From G963701675 sp963701675 (GTDB lineage Bacteria > Planctomycetota > Planctomycetia > Gemmatales > Gemmataceae), in NCBI GenBank assembly GCA_963701675.1, contig OY969623.1, forward strand, positions 1,612,001 to 1,676,000: a DNA stretch of 64,000 bases, given 5' to 3'. The stretch's first letter is position 1; every line of letters begins with the position of its first letter. The translations under genes were made by a program, and so were the position numbers. Below are positions 37,582 through 46,643 of the stretch, in pieces. The notes below the pieces were generated by a model. It searched no databases, was not told the origin of the DNA, and saw only the letters and a list, made by a program, of their open reading frames with translations.

Positions 37582-38811
37582 TCAGCTTCGCAGAATTTCA
37601 ACGGGTTGCATTTTCTCGCCGAGTATGTCTTTACTCGGCACACCGAGCCACTTATCGAGAACCGTGGCGTACACCTGGCGGAAATCGACGGCGTGTTTCA
37701 GGTTGCCGTCCTTCAGGCCCGTGAGGCCGGGGTGGTCGCCGATGACGCCGGCTTTGACTCGGCCGCCGACGAGGAACATCGGGGCGGCGGCGCCGTGGTC
37801 GGTGCCTTTGCTGCCGTTTTCGTAGGCGCGCCGGCCGAACTCCGAAAACGTCATCATGAGGATGCGGTCCTTGTGCCCGCGGGCCGCCATATCTTTGTAA
37901 AACGCGGTCAGGGCGCCCGACACCTGTTGCAACAAGTTGGCGTGAGACGCAAGTTGGTTGGCATGAGTATCGAAACCGCCGATCGAGACGTAGAAAATGC
38001 GGGCGCCCATGTTGGCGTCGATAAGTTGGGCCGCCAATTTGAGATGATTCCCGAGGTCGGTCTGCGGATACGGCGATTTCGGTTTGTAATTCTTGCCGAT
38101 TTCCTGCAAACGCCGGCTGCTGTCGTACGTGTTGAGTGCCGTGCGCTGCACGAAGTCGAGAAGCGAATTCTGACTCGACTTCGCTTTGGCCGCTCCTTCG
38201 ATGACGGCACGCTGCTGATTCTTGTCCGCTCCGCTGGCGGCGACCATCTTCAACTGGAAGTCTTCCAAGGAAGTAATGGATGGCGCGCGAACCGGCGCCC
38301 CGGTCAACGCCAAGGGGGCGCTTTCATTTTCGCTCGCGAGGTGAAACGCCGGCGGGTTCGGCAACTTCTTGAGTGCCTTCCCGAGCCACCCTTCCGTAAG
38401 GTCGCGGGCAAGGCTCCCGGCTTGCCAGATGTCCATCGAACGGAAGTGTGATTGGTCGGGATTGGGATAACCGACGCCCTGCACGATGCACAACGCCTGC
38501 TCCTCCAGGAGTTTCGCGAGACCATCCATCGACGGATGGAGGCCAACCGAATCGTTCACTTTCTTCAGTTGCGCCGTCGGCAGCTTCAGCGTCGGCCGCA
38601 GTTTTGCGTAGTCCGGATCTTTGAACGGGACGACAGTATTCACGCCGTCGTTGCCGCCGTTCAGCTCGACCACGACGAGGATCGTGTCCTTCGCGCCCGG
38701 TTTATCAAGCCAAGGGGTCGCCGCCGCCGAGCGGGTGAGGAATTGGGGCACGGCAAGGCCCATTCCCACAAGCCCACCGGTCCGCAGAAAGTCACGTCGT
38801 GTCGGGGTCAT
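37582..38811 (-). CDS. DUF1501 protein with Tat signal
   Basis: About 409 residues. A twin-arginine signal (TRRDFLRTGGLVGMGLAVPQFLTRSAAA) shows folded export. The body matches DUF1501, an alkaline-phosphatase-like fold: VVVELNGGNDGVNTVVPF, SLGLHP/VGLHPSMDGLAKLL, FDTHANQ and MMTFSEFGRRAYENGSKGTDHG. GGAG 6 bases before the ATG at 38811 fixes the start. It follows the DUF1800 gene, and this pair is a fixed unit in planctomycetes; the role is not known, although a link with surface or secretion functions is often proposed. Confidence 0.92.
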   Translation of the reverse strand: MTPTRRDFLRTGGLVGMGLAVPQFLTRSAAATPWLDKPGAKDTILVVVELNGGNDGVNTVVPFKDPDYAKLRPTLKLPTAQLKKVNDSVGLHPSMDGLAKLLEEQALCIVQGVGYPNPDQSHFRSMDIWQAGSLARDLTEGWLGKALKKLPNPPAFHLASENESAPLALTGAPVRAPSITSLEDFQLKMVAASGADKNQQRAVIEGAAKAKSSQNSLLDFVQRTALNTYDSSRRLQEIGKNYKPKSPYPQTDLGNHLKLAAQLIDANMGARIFYVSIGGFDTHANQLASHANLLQQVSGALTAFYKDMAARGHKDRILMMTFSEFGRRAYENGSKGTDHGAAAPMFLVGGRVKAGVIGDHPGLTGLKDGNLKHAVDFRQVYATVLDKWLGVPSKDILGEKMQPVEILRS

Positions 38812-38825
38812 GTTTTTCTCCAAGT

Positions 38826-38936
38826 AGTTGTTAGTTGTCAGTTGTCAGTTGTTACCACTGACTGATTGCCTTCCGGCTTTCATTTGGTCGCAGGGATACG
38901 ACGTCTCTTAACTGGCAACTGAGAACTGACAACTGC
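38826..38936. repeat. GTTGTCA heptamer repeats and inverted repeat in the DUF1800-DUF1501 spacer
   Basis: The left part (38826-38852) holds tandem GTTGTCA-like heptamers; the right part (38909-38936) holds the inverted form (AACTGGCAACTGAGAACTGA). The arms can form a long imperfect hairpin in the transcript between the two cistrons. It may reduce read-through or set the protein ratio, or be a mobile repeat. Confidence 0.7.
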
Positions 38937-40349
38937 TCAATGTAATTGATATTCCGGCAATGCCAGCACCAAATGGCAAAGCGTTCGCACCCGATGGTCC
39001 GACGCATCGGCTTCGGTCCAAAACACCGGCACCCGTTGCGTCTGTGCTGTCTTCAAATACTCGGTCAAGCGCGCGCGCGATTCATCGGCCACGTCATTCT
39101 GCAAGAACAACGCCAAGAAAAACTCCAACACCGCGGCGTCGTCACCTTTCTTGTACTTTCGGACGAGTGCCGCCGGATCGGTGCGCCGGCCGAAGCGGGC
39201 ATCTTCTGTTGAGGTAAGGGCGAGGGCGAGGTTTTGCCGGTAAAGCAAGGTCTGGCCGTTGAGCCATGCCTGTCCGCCATCCCACCCTTTCACCGACGGC
39301 GGGTAGAAAACGTTTTGCCCCATGCTTTCCATTGCCTGAGCCAAGCCTGTCGTACCGAGCCGGCCTTCGAGCGAGCGCACAATCCCGACTCCGTAGTCCA
39401 CCGGCGATTTGACCCGGCTGCGGTAGGCCGTCGGCGAAAAGAAAAGGTTCGATCGCAGCATGGTAGACACGAGCGCGCCGGTATCGAAATCGCTGCGGCG
39501 ATACTTTTCCACCAACGGCGCCAGGATTTCCGGCGGCGCAGTCTCCGATTCACTAATGAAGTACTGATAGAGTTTGCCCACGATGAAGCCCGGCGCCGAT
39601 TTCTGTTCCAGGCAAATGCGCACGATGTCATCCGGCTTCCACTTCCCGCGCTGCCCCAGCACGTTCTTTTCGCCGTCGTCGTGTTGGTCGGCGTTGAAAA
39701 CAGCTTCGCGCTGCCCTTCGCGATTCGTTTTCAACGACCAGCCGGTAAACGCCTTTGCGGCTTCGCGGATGTCCTGTTCGGAGTAATTACCGATGCCGAG
39801 GCAAAACAACTCCATCAGTTCTCGCGCGTAGTTCTCGTTCGGTTTGCCCTTCTTGCTCAGCGAGGTGTCCAGCCAGATCATCATGGCCGGGTCGGTTGAC
39901 ATTTCACGCAACATGGTGCGAAAGCTGCCCATGGCATGGCGCTGAAGCAGGTCGTACTGTTTCAGCATGAATTCGCTGCTCTGGACCTTGCTGTTGCTCG
40001 TGGCGAAGTGGTTGTGCCAGAAGAGCGTCATCTTCTCCAGCAACGCGTGCGAACCGTAGAGAATGCGGTAAAGCCACCAGGCGGTGGCGCCGGGCCCGTT
40101 ATTGCTTGTAACCAGTCCCTCGCGGGTCTGAGCCGTGATCTCATCAAAGCTCGCATCCTTCGGCCCGCCCTGCAAAAGCGCGTCGATGGTTTTTTTTGGG
40201 CCGGCGTTGAGGCCGTTTTCCAGTTCCGTCATGGTCGCGCCGAAACTGGCACGCCGGTAAAGATGGCCGACTTTCTTCCGGTCCCATGGTGAGTCGGCCG
40301 TCGGATGATATTCATCCCACGCCCAGTGCGGATCGATGCGGTTGGCCAT
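38937..40349 (-). CDS. DUF1800 protein
   Basis: About 470 residues, no obvious signal peptide. The DUF1800 signature is clear: VGHLYRRASFGAT, EKMTLFWHNHFATSNSKV, LLQRHAMGSFRTMLREMSTDPAMMIWLD, NENYARELMELFCLGIGNYSEQDIREAAKAFTGW. The protein is helical throughout. A GGGGGAG stretch sits directly before the ATG at 40349. The gene starts 19 bases after the stop of the DUF3352-like gene and is followed by DUF1501, so the three probably form one operon. Function unknown. Confidence 0.92.
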   Translation of the reverse strand: MANRIDPHWAWDEYHPTADSPWDRKKVGHLYRRASFGATMTELENGLNAGPKKTIDALLQGGPKDASFDEITAQTREGLVTSNNGPGATAWWLYRILYGSHALLEKMTLFWHNHFATSNSKVQSSEFMLKQYDLLQRHAMGSFRTMLREMSTDPAMMIWLDTSLSKKGKPNENYARELMELFCLGIGNYSEQDIREAAKAFTGWSLKTNREGQREAVFNADQHDDGEKNVLGQRGKWKPDDIVRICLEQKSAPGFIVGKLYQYFISESETAPPEILAPLVEKYRRSDFDTGALVSTMLRSNLFFSPTAYRSRVKSPVDYGVGIVRSLEGRLGTTGLAQAMESMGQNVFYPPSVKGWDGGQAWLNGQTLLYRQNLALALTSTEDARFGRRTDPAALVRKYKKGDDAAVLEFFLALFLQNDVADESRARLTEYLKTAQTQRVPVFWTEADASDHRVRTLCHLVLALPEYQLH

Positions 40350-40368
40350 ACTCCCCCCAAAGGCTAAG

Positions 40369-42153
40369 CTACTTTCCACTCACCGATTTCCGCTTCTGCG
40401 GTGCGAAGATTACATCGTACCGGAATTCGTTGGCGCCGTATTCCGATTCGAGATCGAACACGCCAAGCCCACGGACCCAGTCGATGCCGCGACGAACCTC
40501 TTCGCGTGCGTCTGCCGGCGAAAGCGCCTGATCCAGAATCGTTTGGGCCAGCAACACATCTTGGATGCCGTTCAGGAGCTCGGCGCCGCCGTCACCGTAG
40601 AACCGCGACCGCGATGCGCTGCCTTTCTTGGTGGGCGATGCCTTCGCCTCTTTCTGCAGAATGTCGATCAGTTCTTTCATCATTTCCAAGGTCGAGGCCG
40701 CCACTAATTGGTTGCCAACGACCGCAAAGCTCGGCGACGGCGCATACGCCAACGGGTTATTCTGGGCGTTGACCTGGATTTGCGGACCGTTGCCTTCTTG
40801 TCGATAACCAACGATGGAGACATCTTGGTATTTCTCTTCGACGAGTTTGACCTTCACCTGTGCGAACGTTCGAGCAAGAAACCCGGCGCCGCGAATGATG
40901 GTCTCCAGCGACTTGCCTAACGCCGGATCGTGCATGTCGGCCACGACGGCATAACCCAACTTGCCGACAAAACCGAACGGCCCCTTGGGATACTTAGAGT
41001 CCGGATCATAGGCGACGACAAACCGCTGATGCGTGCCAGCCTGGGTCAGCAGCGTGCTGAGCTTGTTGCCCGCGAGGAACGGCGCAGTCTTCTTGTCGGC
41101 TTCATCAAACGCCTTGGCGATCGTTTCATTGAAGAGCTTGTCTCGGCATTCCCAAAACTTGGAAATGTCCATGTAGTAACTCGTGCTGTAGAGAACGCCC
41201 TTCGGTTCGAGCAAGGGCATGCATCCTTGGGCATCGGACGGCGGAATGTGCACGGCCAACTCAGGTGGGCTGCCTTCCCGGCCGCTCGGAATGCGCACGG
41301 TGGTGATGAATCGGTCACCATCCGGGTAGATGGCGCCGCACAAGTACGATGCCCGCCGCGCGACATCGAGCCAGCCGCCGAAAGCGACCGTTAGATTCGG
41401 GTCATTGCGCGGATGTGTGAACACTTCCTTGGCCCCCGGCACCTGGCGAACGGATTCCATGTTCATCCAGGCCCACGCGAATGAGTTCGCCGGCAAACGC
41501 TTACGCGCCTCGGCTACGGAGGCCACGCCCGTCATGTTTTTCTTGCCGTCCAGGTGGTGGTCGATCACCTCGTTGAGATGTTCGGCGCCATTGGCAAACA
41601 CGAGGGCCGATCCAAGGACCGCGGCGTGAAAGTCCTTACCAATGTGAAAGGTGTTGATGTCGCGGTGTGACTTCCGTTCAAGCCGATCCTTGGTCTCCTG
41701 CCGGGCGAGTTCACCCTCGGTAATCGTGGCAATCATCTCGACGAACCGCTTGAGCAGTGCCTCGTCATTCCCTTGAACCACCGCCACGACCGGCGGAGGC
41801 TGCTTGGCGAATTTGACGGCAACCACGGCGCCGTCGCCGGAGATTCGGTCGAGCAAATCGCGCCAATTCGAACCGAGTTCCTTTTCCAGGTACGTCACCA
41901 GTTGCATGAAACGGCGGAAATCGGTGGAATCATAAGCCTCTTTCACCGCCTGAAGCTGCTGAAGCTGCTGGAAGGCATCCAGCTCCATCAATGTTTCCAG
42001 CAATCGGCGCGGCTGGTCGATGCGGAGAATCAAATCCGCATTGTCCGGAATAAGCCGCAGCGGATCCGGCGCGGTGTCCGCTCGCCCGAAACCACACGTT
42101 GTGAGAAGGACGGCGACCGCAATTCCAAAACCACGGGATGAAAAGGAGCGCAT
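40369..42153 (-). CDS. Secreted DUF3352-like protein
   Basis: About 594 residues. A signal peptide (MRSFSSRGFGIAVAVLLTTCGFGRA) is followed by LRLIPDNADLILRIDQPRRLLETLMEL, the beginning typical of large planctomycete proteins related to DUF3352. Two similar halves of alpha/beta character can be seen (GNDEALLKRFVEMI-, VVGNQLVAASTLEMMKELIDIL-). Not an enzyme I recognise. AAGGAA 7 bases before the ATG at 42153 supports the start. It is the first gene of the operon leading to DUF1800 and DUF1501. The 58291-59967 gene is of the same general kind. Confidence 0.7.
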   Translation of the reverse strand: MRSFSSRGFGIAVAVLLTTCGFGRADTAPDPLRLIPDNADLILRIDQPRRLLETLMELDAFQQLQQLQAVKEAYDSTDFRRFMQLVTYLEKELGSNWRDLLDRISGDGAVVAVKFAKQPPPVVAVVQGNDEALLKRFVEMIATITEGELARQETKDRLERKSHRDINTFHIGKDFHAAVLGSALVFANGAEHLNEVIDHHLDGKKNMTGVASVAEARKRLPANSFAWAWMNMESVRQVPGAKEVFTHPRNDPNLTVAFGGWLDVARRASYLCGAIYPDGDRFITTVRIPSGREGSPPELAVHIPPSDAQGCMPLLEPKGVLYSTSYYMDISKFWECRDKLFNETIAKAFDEADKKTAPFLAGNKLSTLLTQAGTHQRFVVAYDPDSKYPKGPFGFVGKLGYAVVADMHDPALGKSLETIIRGAGFLARTFAQVKVKLVEEKYQDVSIVGYRQEGNGPQIQVNAQNNPLAYAPSPSFAVVGNQLVAASTLEMMKELIDILQKEAKASPTKKGSASRSRFYGDGGAELLNGIQDVLLAQTILDQALSPADAREEVRRGIDWVRGLGVFDLESEYGANEFRYDVIFAPQKRKSVSGK

Positions 42154-42343
42154 GGGCAGGTTCCTTGAAGAAGTCGTGCGGCGAGCTTTCAACTGTTCAT
42201 ACTGACCGCGGGGCGTGTAGGTTTCAAGATCCAAAAGAAGTATTCGGCGGGCGAAGATTCGCGGACCCCGCCGTGCAGCGGGATAGCTAGGCTTGATGGA
42301 GATTAGGGCTGTTTGTCCAGAAGTCCGAATCGCCCGAGCAACT

Positions 42344-42655
42344 TCATCGATCGGTTTGGCGCCTCCGCCGACCGTTCTTGTTGGCGGGTTTGCGGGCTTC
42401 CGCTTTCACCTGACGCCAAAAGTGCTCATGTGGAATGCCGCCGGTTTTCTCGATCTGGCGTCGAGACGTATTCAGTAAAGCTTGGAACTTCGGTGAATGG
42501 GCAAGTACCAGTCGTTCCAATTCGTCGTCGTCGGCGACCGCGAGCATCACGGCGACCGCCTTGCCATTCCGAGTCACGACCACTGGCCCTTCCTCGGTAT
42601 CTTTCAAGTAGGCGCTCAATCGCGCTTTGACACTAGCAACCGAGGCAATCTTCAT
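42344..42655 (-). CDS. Phd/YefM-family antitoxin, orphan
   Basis: About 103 residues. The N-terminal Phd/YefM DNA-binding fold is clear: SVASVKARLSAYLKDTEEGPVVVTRNGKAVAVMLAV. The C-terminal tail is long and basic (EARKPANKNGRRRRQTDR). No toxin gene (Doc, YoeB, ParE/RelE or PIN) lies beside it on either side, so it is orphan or acts in trans. A 19-base palindrome at 42684-42702, 29 bases ahead of the start, is a good candidate for its own operator. Confidence 0.88.
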   Translation of the reverse strand: MKIASVASVKARLSAYLKDTEEGPVVVTRNGKAVAVMLAVADDDELERLVLAHSPKFQALLNTSRRQIEKTGGIPHEHFWRQVKAEARKPANKNGRRRRQTDR

Positions 42656-42683
42656 TCCTCAAACTCCACCGCCATATAAGGCG

Positions 42684-42702
42684 TATCGTGTGCCACATGA
42701 TA
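42684..42702. promoter_or_regulatory. Palindromic operator candidate for the Phd-like antitoxin
   Basis: TATCGTGTGCCACATGATA is a 19-base palindrome in which only positions 5/15 and the centre fail to match its reverse complement (core TATC-TGTG-CACA-GATA). It sits just upstream of the antitoxin start, the usual place for Phd/YefM autoregulation. Confidence 0.6.
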
Positions 42703-42733
42703 AGTCCAAAAGAACTATTCAGCAAGAAAATCG

Positions 42734-42752
42734 TGTACGAAAAACTGTACGA
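42734..42752. promoter_or_regulatory. TGTACGA direct repeat
   Basis: Two exact TGTACGA heptamers (42734-42740 and 42746-42752) are separated by AAAAC, giving a 12-base period. They lie in the divergent region ahead of the 42815 gene and could be a binding site for its regulator. Confidence 0.35.
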
Positions 42753-42814
42753 CTCCCCACTATTACTTAGTAGAAGGTGATGCATTCTTCGATCGACTTT
42801 CAAAGGCAACATCA

Positions 42815-44952
42815 ATGCGATTAACCCTCCGAACGTTACTGGCTTACCTCGACGACACCCTCGATTCGGCGGAGTCGAAGAAGATCGGCCGAAAAATCGC
42901 CGAAAGCTCGACGGCCCAGGAGCTCATCAGCCGGATTCGCGAAGTGGTTCGCCGCCGGCGCATCACGGCGCCGCCTATCAACGGCGCGAACACGAAGCTC
43001 GATGCGAATACCGTGGCCGAGTATATCGACAACCTTCTGCCGGCCGAGGAATTGGCAGCGGTGGAAGAGACTTGCCTCGACGATGATCTTTATCTGGCCG
43101 AGATGGCCGGCACCACCAGATACTCTCGGTGGTGTTGAGTGAACCGGCGAAGGTCCCGCCCATCGCTCGCCAGCGTATGTATGGACTGATCAAAGGCCCT
43201 GAAGCCATTCCGTATCGGCGGGCGGCGCGTCCTGCCGCGGAGGCTGCCCCGACCCGCACCGACGGCGACCCGGACGACGCCGAGGACATGATGCTCATGG
43301 GTCTGCCGTTCTATCGAAGCCAGGCGGGTTGGCGTCGCAAATTGGCGCCGATCGGACTTGCAGTGCTCGCGTTGGTCGTGTTGGGAGCAGTTTGGTGGTC
43401 TCTGCGTTCCGATCGCGAACCGGCGAAATCGCGGAACGGCGAACGTGTCGCCGAGAACACGTCGGGCAATTCTTCGACGGTTACACCAAAGCCTGCCACG
43501 ACAACCGCGCAACCAACCAAGCCGGAATCGCATGAGACTTCGCCGACAAACAAACCGCCGGACAAAGTCGTCGACGATCCCATGACGCAACCGAAGCCGG
43601 CCCCCGTCGAGACTGCCGATCAGAAGAAGCCCGACACTCCGGCACCAACGACACCGCCGACAACCGCACCAACGCCGCCAAAACCCAGCGACTCGCCTCC
43701 GGCAGCAAAGGGTGAACGAAAGGTCGTCGGCAAGCACGTCGCCAATACAAGCAACGAACCGGCCATATTGCTGCAACGCGCCGCCGGGCAAACGGCATGG
43801 CAACGAGTCAATGCCGATGCGGCCATTAACAGCGAAGATGAACTGTTGAGCCTGCCAGGTTGTCGCAGTCATGTTCATCTGGCAAGCGGAGTCAACGCAT
43901 CGCTTTGGGGCACCTTTCCGGGAGACGGCTCACCCGTCGCCCTGTTCGAAAGTGCATCGACGCTCCACAGCGCCCCCGAGTTCGATGCCGATGTGACACT
44001 GGGACGAGGTCGTATTTCCATGGCCAACACCAAAAGTAATCCAGCCCGTGTACGGGTGCGCTTCCACACCGAAGTCTGGGAACTGGCGTTGGAACCAGCG
44101 GCGGAAGTCGCCATCGAGGTTTCCGGAGCGCCCGTGTATGGATTCGTGAAAGAACCCGACAAAGCCACCGCGCCGCAGGCCTTCGTCGCGATCTTCGTGC
44201 TGAAGGGCACAGCGGAATTGAAAGTGCAGTCTCGAAGCCACTTGATGCGCGAACCGCCCGGACCGGCGATGTTCTTCTGGAGCAACAGCGGCGGCGCGTC
44301 GCCCGGACCGCAATCACTGGCCACCGTGCCGGCATGGGCCGGCTCACGTACGCCGCCGGCCCGCACCAATCAATTGCTCGACAATCTCGGCAGCCGTCTG
44401 CGCTCGGGCACACCGCCGGACGAAGTGATTACGGAGTTTGCGAAAGAGTCGGACCCGCCCAGCCAGCGCCTGGGAATCCTCTGTCTTGCGGCGATCGGGA
44501 AACTCCCCACCTTGCTCGACGCCCTGGCTGATGAGCGCTCGGCCGATGCCCGCCGGGCCGCGATCGAAAGTCTGCGCCATTGGATCGGGCAGCGCGCGTC
44601 CAACGACCACGAGCTCTACACGGCGTTAGAGAAGAAGTATCGCGGCGGCCCCGCCGAGATCATCATGAACTTGCTGCATGGATTCTCGCCCGAACAACGG
44701 AGCAAACCGGAAACCTATGAGCATCTGATCGAGTACTTGAAGAGCGACAAGTTGCCGATTCGGGAGTTGGCGTGGATGCACTTGTTGCTCATGCCGGAAA
44801 CGCAAGAAATCGCCAAGACCATCCCGTTCGATCCGGCGGGCGGAGTCGACCAACGAAGCGCGGCCTACAGCCGTTGGAAGGAACTGGTCCCGGACGGCAA
44901 GATGCCGTCGAAAGCGCCGCCGACGACACCCGGCGGCGCAAAGAAAAAGTAA
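42815..44952 (+). CDS. Membrane protein with duplicated anti-sigma-like N terminus and FecR-like periplasmic domain (one frameshift)
   Basis: About 712 residues across the shift. The first ~100 residues contain two similar helical units: LLAYLDDTLDSAESKKIGRKIAE and VAEYIDNLLPAEELAAVEETCL, like anti-sigma zinc-finger helices but without an HxxxCxxC set. The frame breaks between about 43104 and 43112; the next frame continues HHQILSVVLSEPAKVPPIARQRMYGL. A single membrane helix (APIGLAVLALVVLGAVWW) is followed by a Pro/Lys/Thr-rich linker and a beta-rich part reminiscent of FecR (RVRVRFHTEVWELALEPAAEVAI) and a helical end. A transmembrane regulator of a sigma factor or of wall status is an inference. 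No sigma-factor gene is next to it. Confidence 0.65.
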
Positions 44953-45056
44953 ATCTCGTATTGCATCAGTCTCACCACAAAGGCACAAAGATCACAAACA
45001 AAACACGGTCTTTGTGTTCTTTGTGCCTTGGTGGTGAGTCACTACATAAATCTCGT
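44950..45056. repeat. Palindromic repeat element flanked by 10-base direct repeats
   Basis: Two 21-base arms (44971-44991 and 45018-45038, CTCACCACAAAGGCACAAAGA type) pair with one mismatch. Around them, TAAATCTCGT occurs exactly at 44950-44959 and 45047-45056. The arrangement resembles a small palindromic insertion with a target duplication. It separates the convergent membrane-protein and kinase genes and could also act as a bidirectional terminator. Confidence 0.7.
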
Positions 45057-45057
45057 G

Positions 45058-46350
45058 CTACTTGGCAATCAGCAGCGCCAGAAAAACACCAAAACCGACG
45101 GCAAGCACCACGAAAAACATGACCTTGACCCACAGATCGGCACTTCCGAAATCGATTCGCGGCAGACGTGTGGGGCTGGCGGCGTTCGTTTCCGGGATCG
45201 CGATCTGTGCATCGGTGCCGAGTGCACTTTCGGCCGGCGTGGGCGTCATCGTCTCGTCCCTGTCGGCGGAGCGTCGCGTGCCGGCCACCGCCGGAACCAG
45301 GTCCTTGAATTCCGCAAAGCAGTCCAGACTGCGATAAGGGCCGCTCTTCGTCCGGCACACGAGCACTTTTCGCACGTCGCCAAGACGGCCTTCATTGATG
45401 GATCGCCGAATCCCGGTCACTTTGCCTTTCACCAGCCGCGGCCGACCTTCGTCGTCCTTGTATTGCAAGTACCACCACTCCGGCGACTCCTCGCTCACCG
45501 TCGCAACCGGCATGGCCTTGGCATGGGTAAGATCGTCGATGAACTCCAGGCAGGATTTCGAACGATTCTGCGGGTTGGCGTCCATGGCACGCTGGATCGC
45601 CCAGTTCACGCGCTCGGAAAGGGCCGGCACGAGTTTTCGCGCTGGAGGCAAGTCGTTTCCCACTTTCTTCATCCATGCTTCGAGCGGTGGACAACCGGCG
45701 AACGGCATCTCGCCGGTGAGCATCATGTAGAGCGTCGCGCCCAGGGAATACACATCGCAGCGGACGTCGGCATTCTTCGCGTTGCGGAACTGCTCGGGCG
45801 CCATGAAATGCGGCGTGCCGAGGCCTCTTCCGGTACGCGTCAGGTTCATGTCCGCCTCGAGTTCCTTGACGAGGCCCAGATCGGCGAGTTTCACCTGTCC
45901 ATCGCGGGTGAGCATGATGTTGTCCGGCTTCACATCGCGATGCACGAGACCCTGGCTGTGTGCCTGGTGCAAGCCGCGTGCGGCTTCACAGATGATGCGC
46001 ACGGCCTCCGCCTCGGGAAGCCGCCTCGCATGATCCAACATCTGGCCGATCGACTCACCATCGACGAATTCCATGACCAGGAAAGGTTGCCCGTCTTCGA
46101 TGCCTTGCTCGATCGCGCGTACGACATTCGGGTGATCAAGCTGCCGGGCGACGGCGTACTCTTTCTCAAATCGTTGAAGGTAGGTCGGGTTGCTCACCAT
46201 GTGCTTGGCGAGCAGCTTGACGGCAACAATCTCCCCCGTGACACGATGCCGGCCGCGATAGACGGTACCCATGCCGCCCTCGGCAATTTTGTGCACCAAA
46301 TCGTAGTTTCCGATGGATTGCACTTTGGACGTGGAGGTGTGTGGCGGCAT
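45058..46350 (-). CDS. Ser/Thr protein kinase with C-terminal membrane anchor
   Basis: About 430 residues. Kinase domain ~15-275: IAEGGMGTVYRGRH glycine loop, AVKLLAKH with the ATP lysine, HRDVKPDNIML, ADLGLVKE (DLG instead of DFG), GTPHFMAPEQF. A middle part carries an unknown domain (EWWYLQYKDDEGRPRLVKGKVTGIRRSINEGRLGD) similar to phosphoprotein or GYF-like binding regions. A C-terminal helix (VMFFVVLAVGFGVFLALLIA) anchors it in the membrane with the kinase inside. The ATG at 46350 is chosen over upstream frames that lack family similarity. It is divergent from the coiled-coil operon at 46644 across about 290 bases. Confidence 0.9.
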   Translation of the reverse strand: MPPHTSTSKVQSIGNYDLVHKIAEGGMGTVYRGRHRVTGEIVAVKLLAKHMVSNPTYLQRFEKEYAVARQLDHPNVVRAIEQGIEDGQPFLVMEFVDGESIGQMLDHARRLPEAEAVRIICEAARGLHQAHSQGLVHRDVKPDNIMLTRDGQVKLADLGLVKELEADMNLTRTGRGLGTPHFMAPEQFRNAKNADVRCDVYSLGATLYMMLTGEMPFAGCPPLEAWMKKVGNDLPPARKLVPALSERVNWAIQRAMDANPQNRSKSCLEFIDDLTHAKAMPVATVSEESPEWWYLQYKDDEGRPRLVKGKVTGIRRSINEGRLGDVRKVLVCRTKSGPYRSLDCFAEFKDLVPAVAGTRRSADRDETMTPTPAESALGTDAQIAIPETNAASPTRLPRIDFGSADLWVKVMFFVVLAVGFGVFLALLIAK

Positions 46351-46643
46351 ACCAAGACGGCTCCGGGGGTTCAAGCAGGCCGGACCATAAGCACGGCCAC
46401 AACCTGAGGCCTCTCGTCCAATTGTAGTTTGTAACCGCTCCGAATGCCTGTCGAAATCGGCACCTTCGTCACGATTGCACATCTCCGCACTTGAACCATT
46501 TCAGGCAAAGGGTACGCTGCCCGCGCCGCCTCCCCACGGGTCTCCTTCGGCAACACTAAATGGCTTGCATCTTCAAGCGGATCGGTAACAATCAATAAGA
46601 GCTACCGTTTCAAGCCGTTTCCGGCTTCGCGGAGTAACATCGT

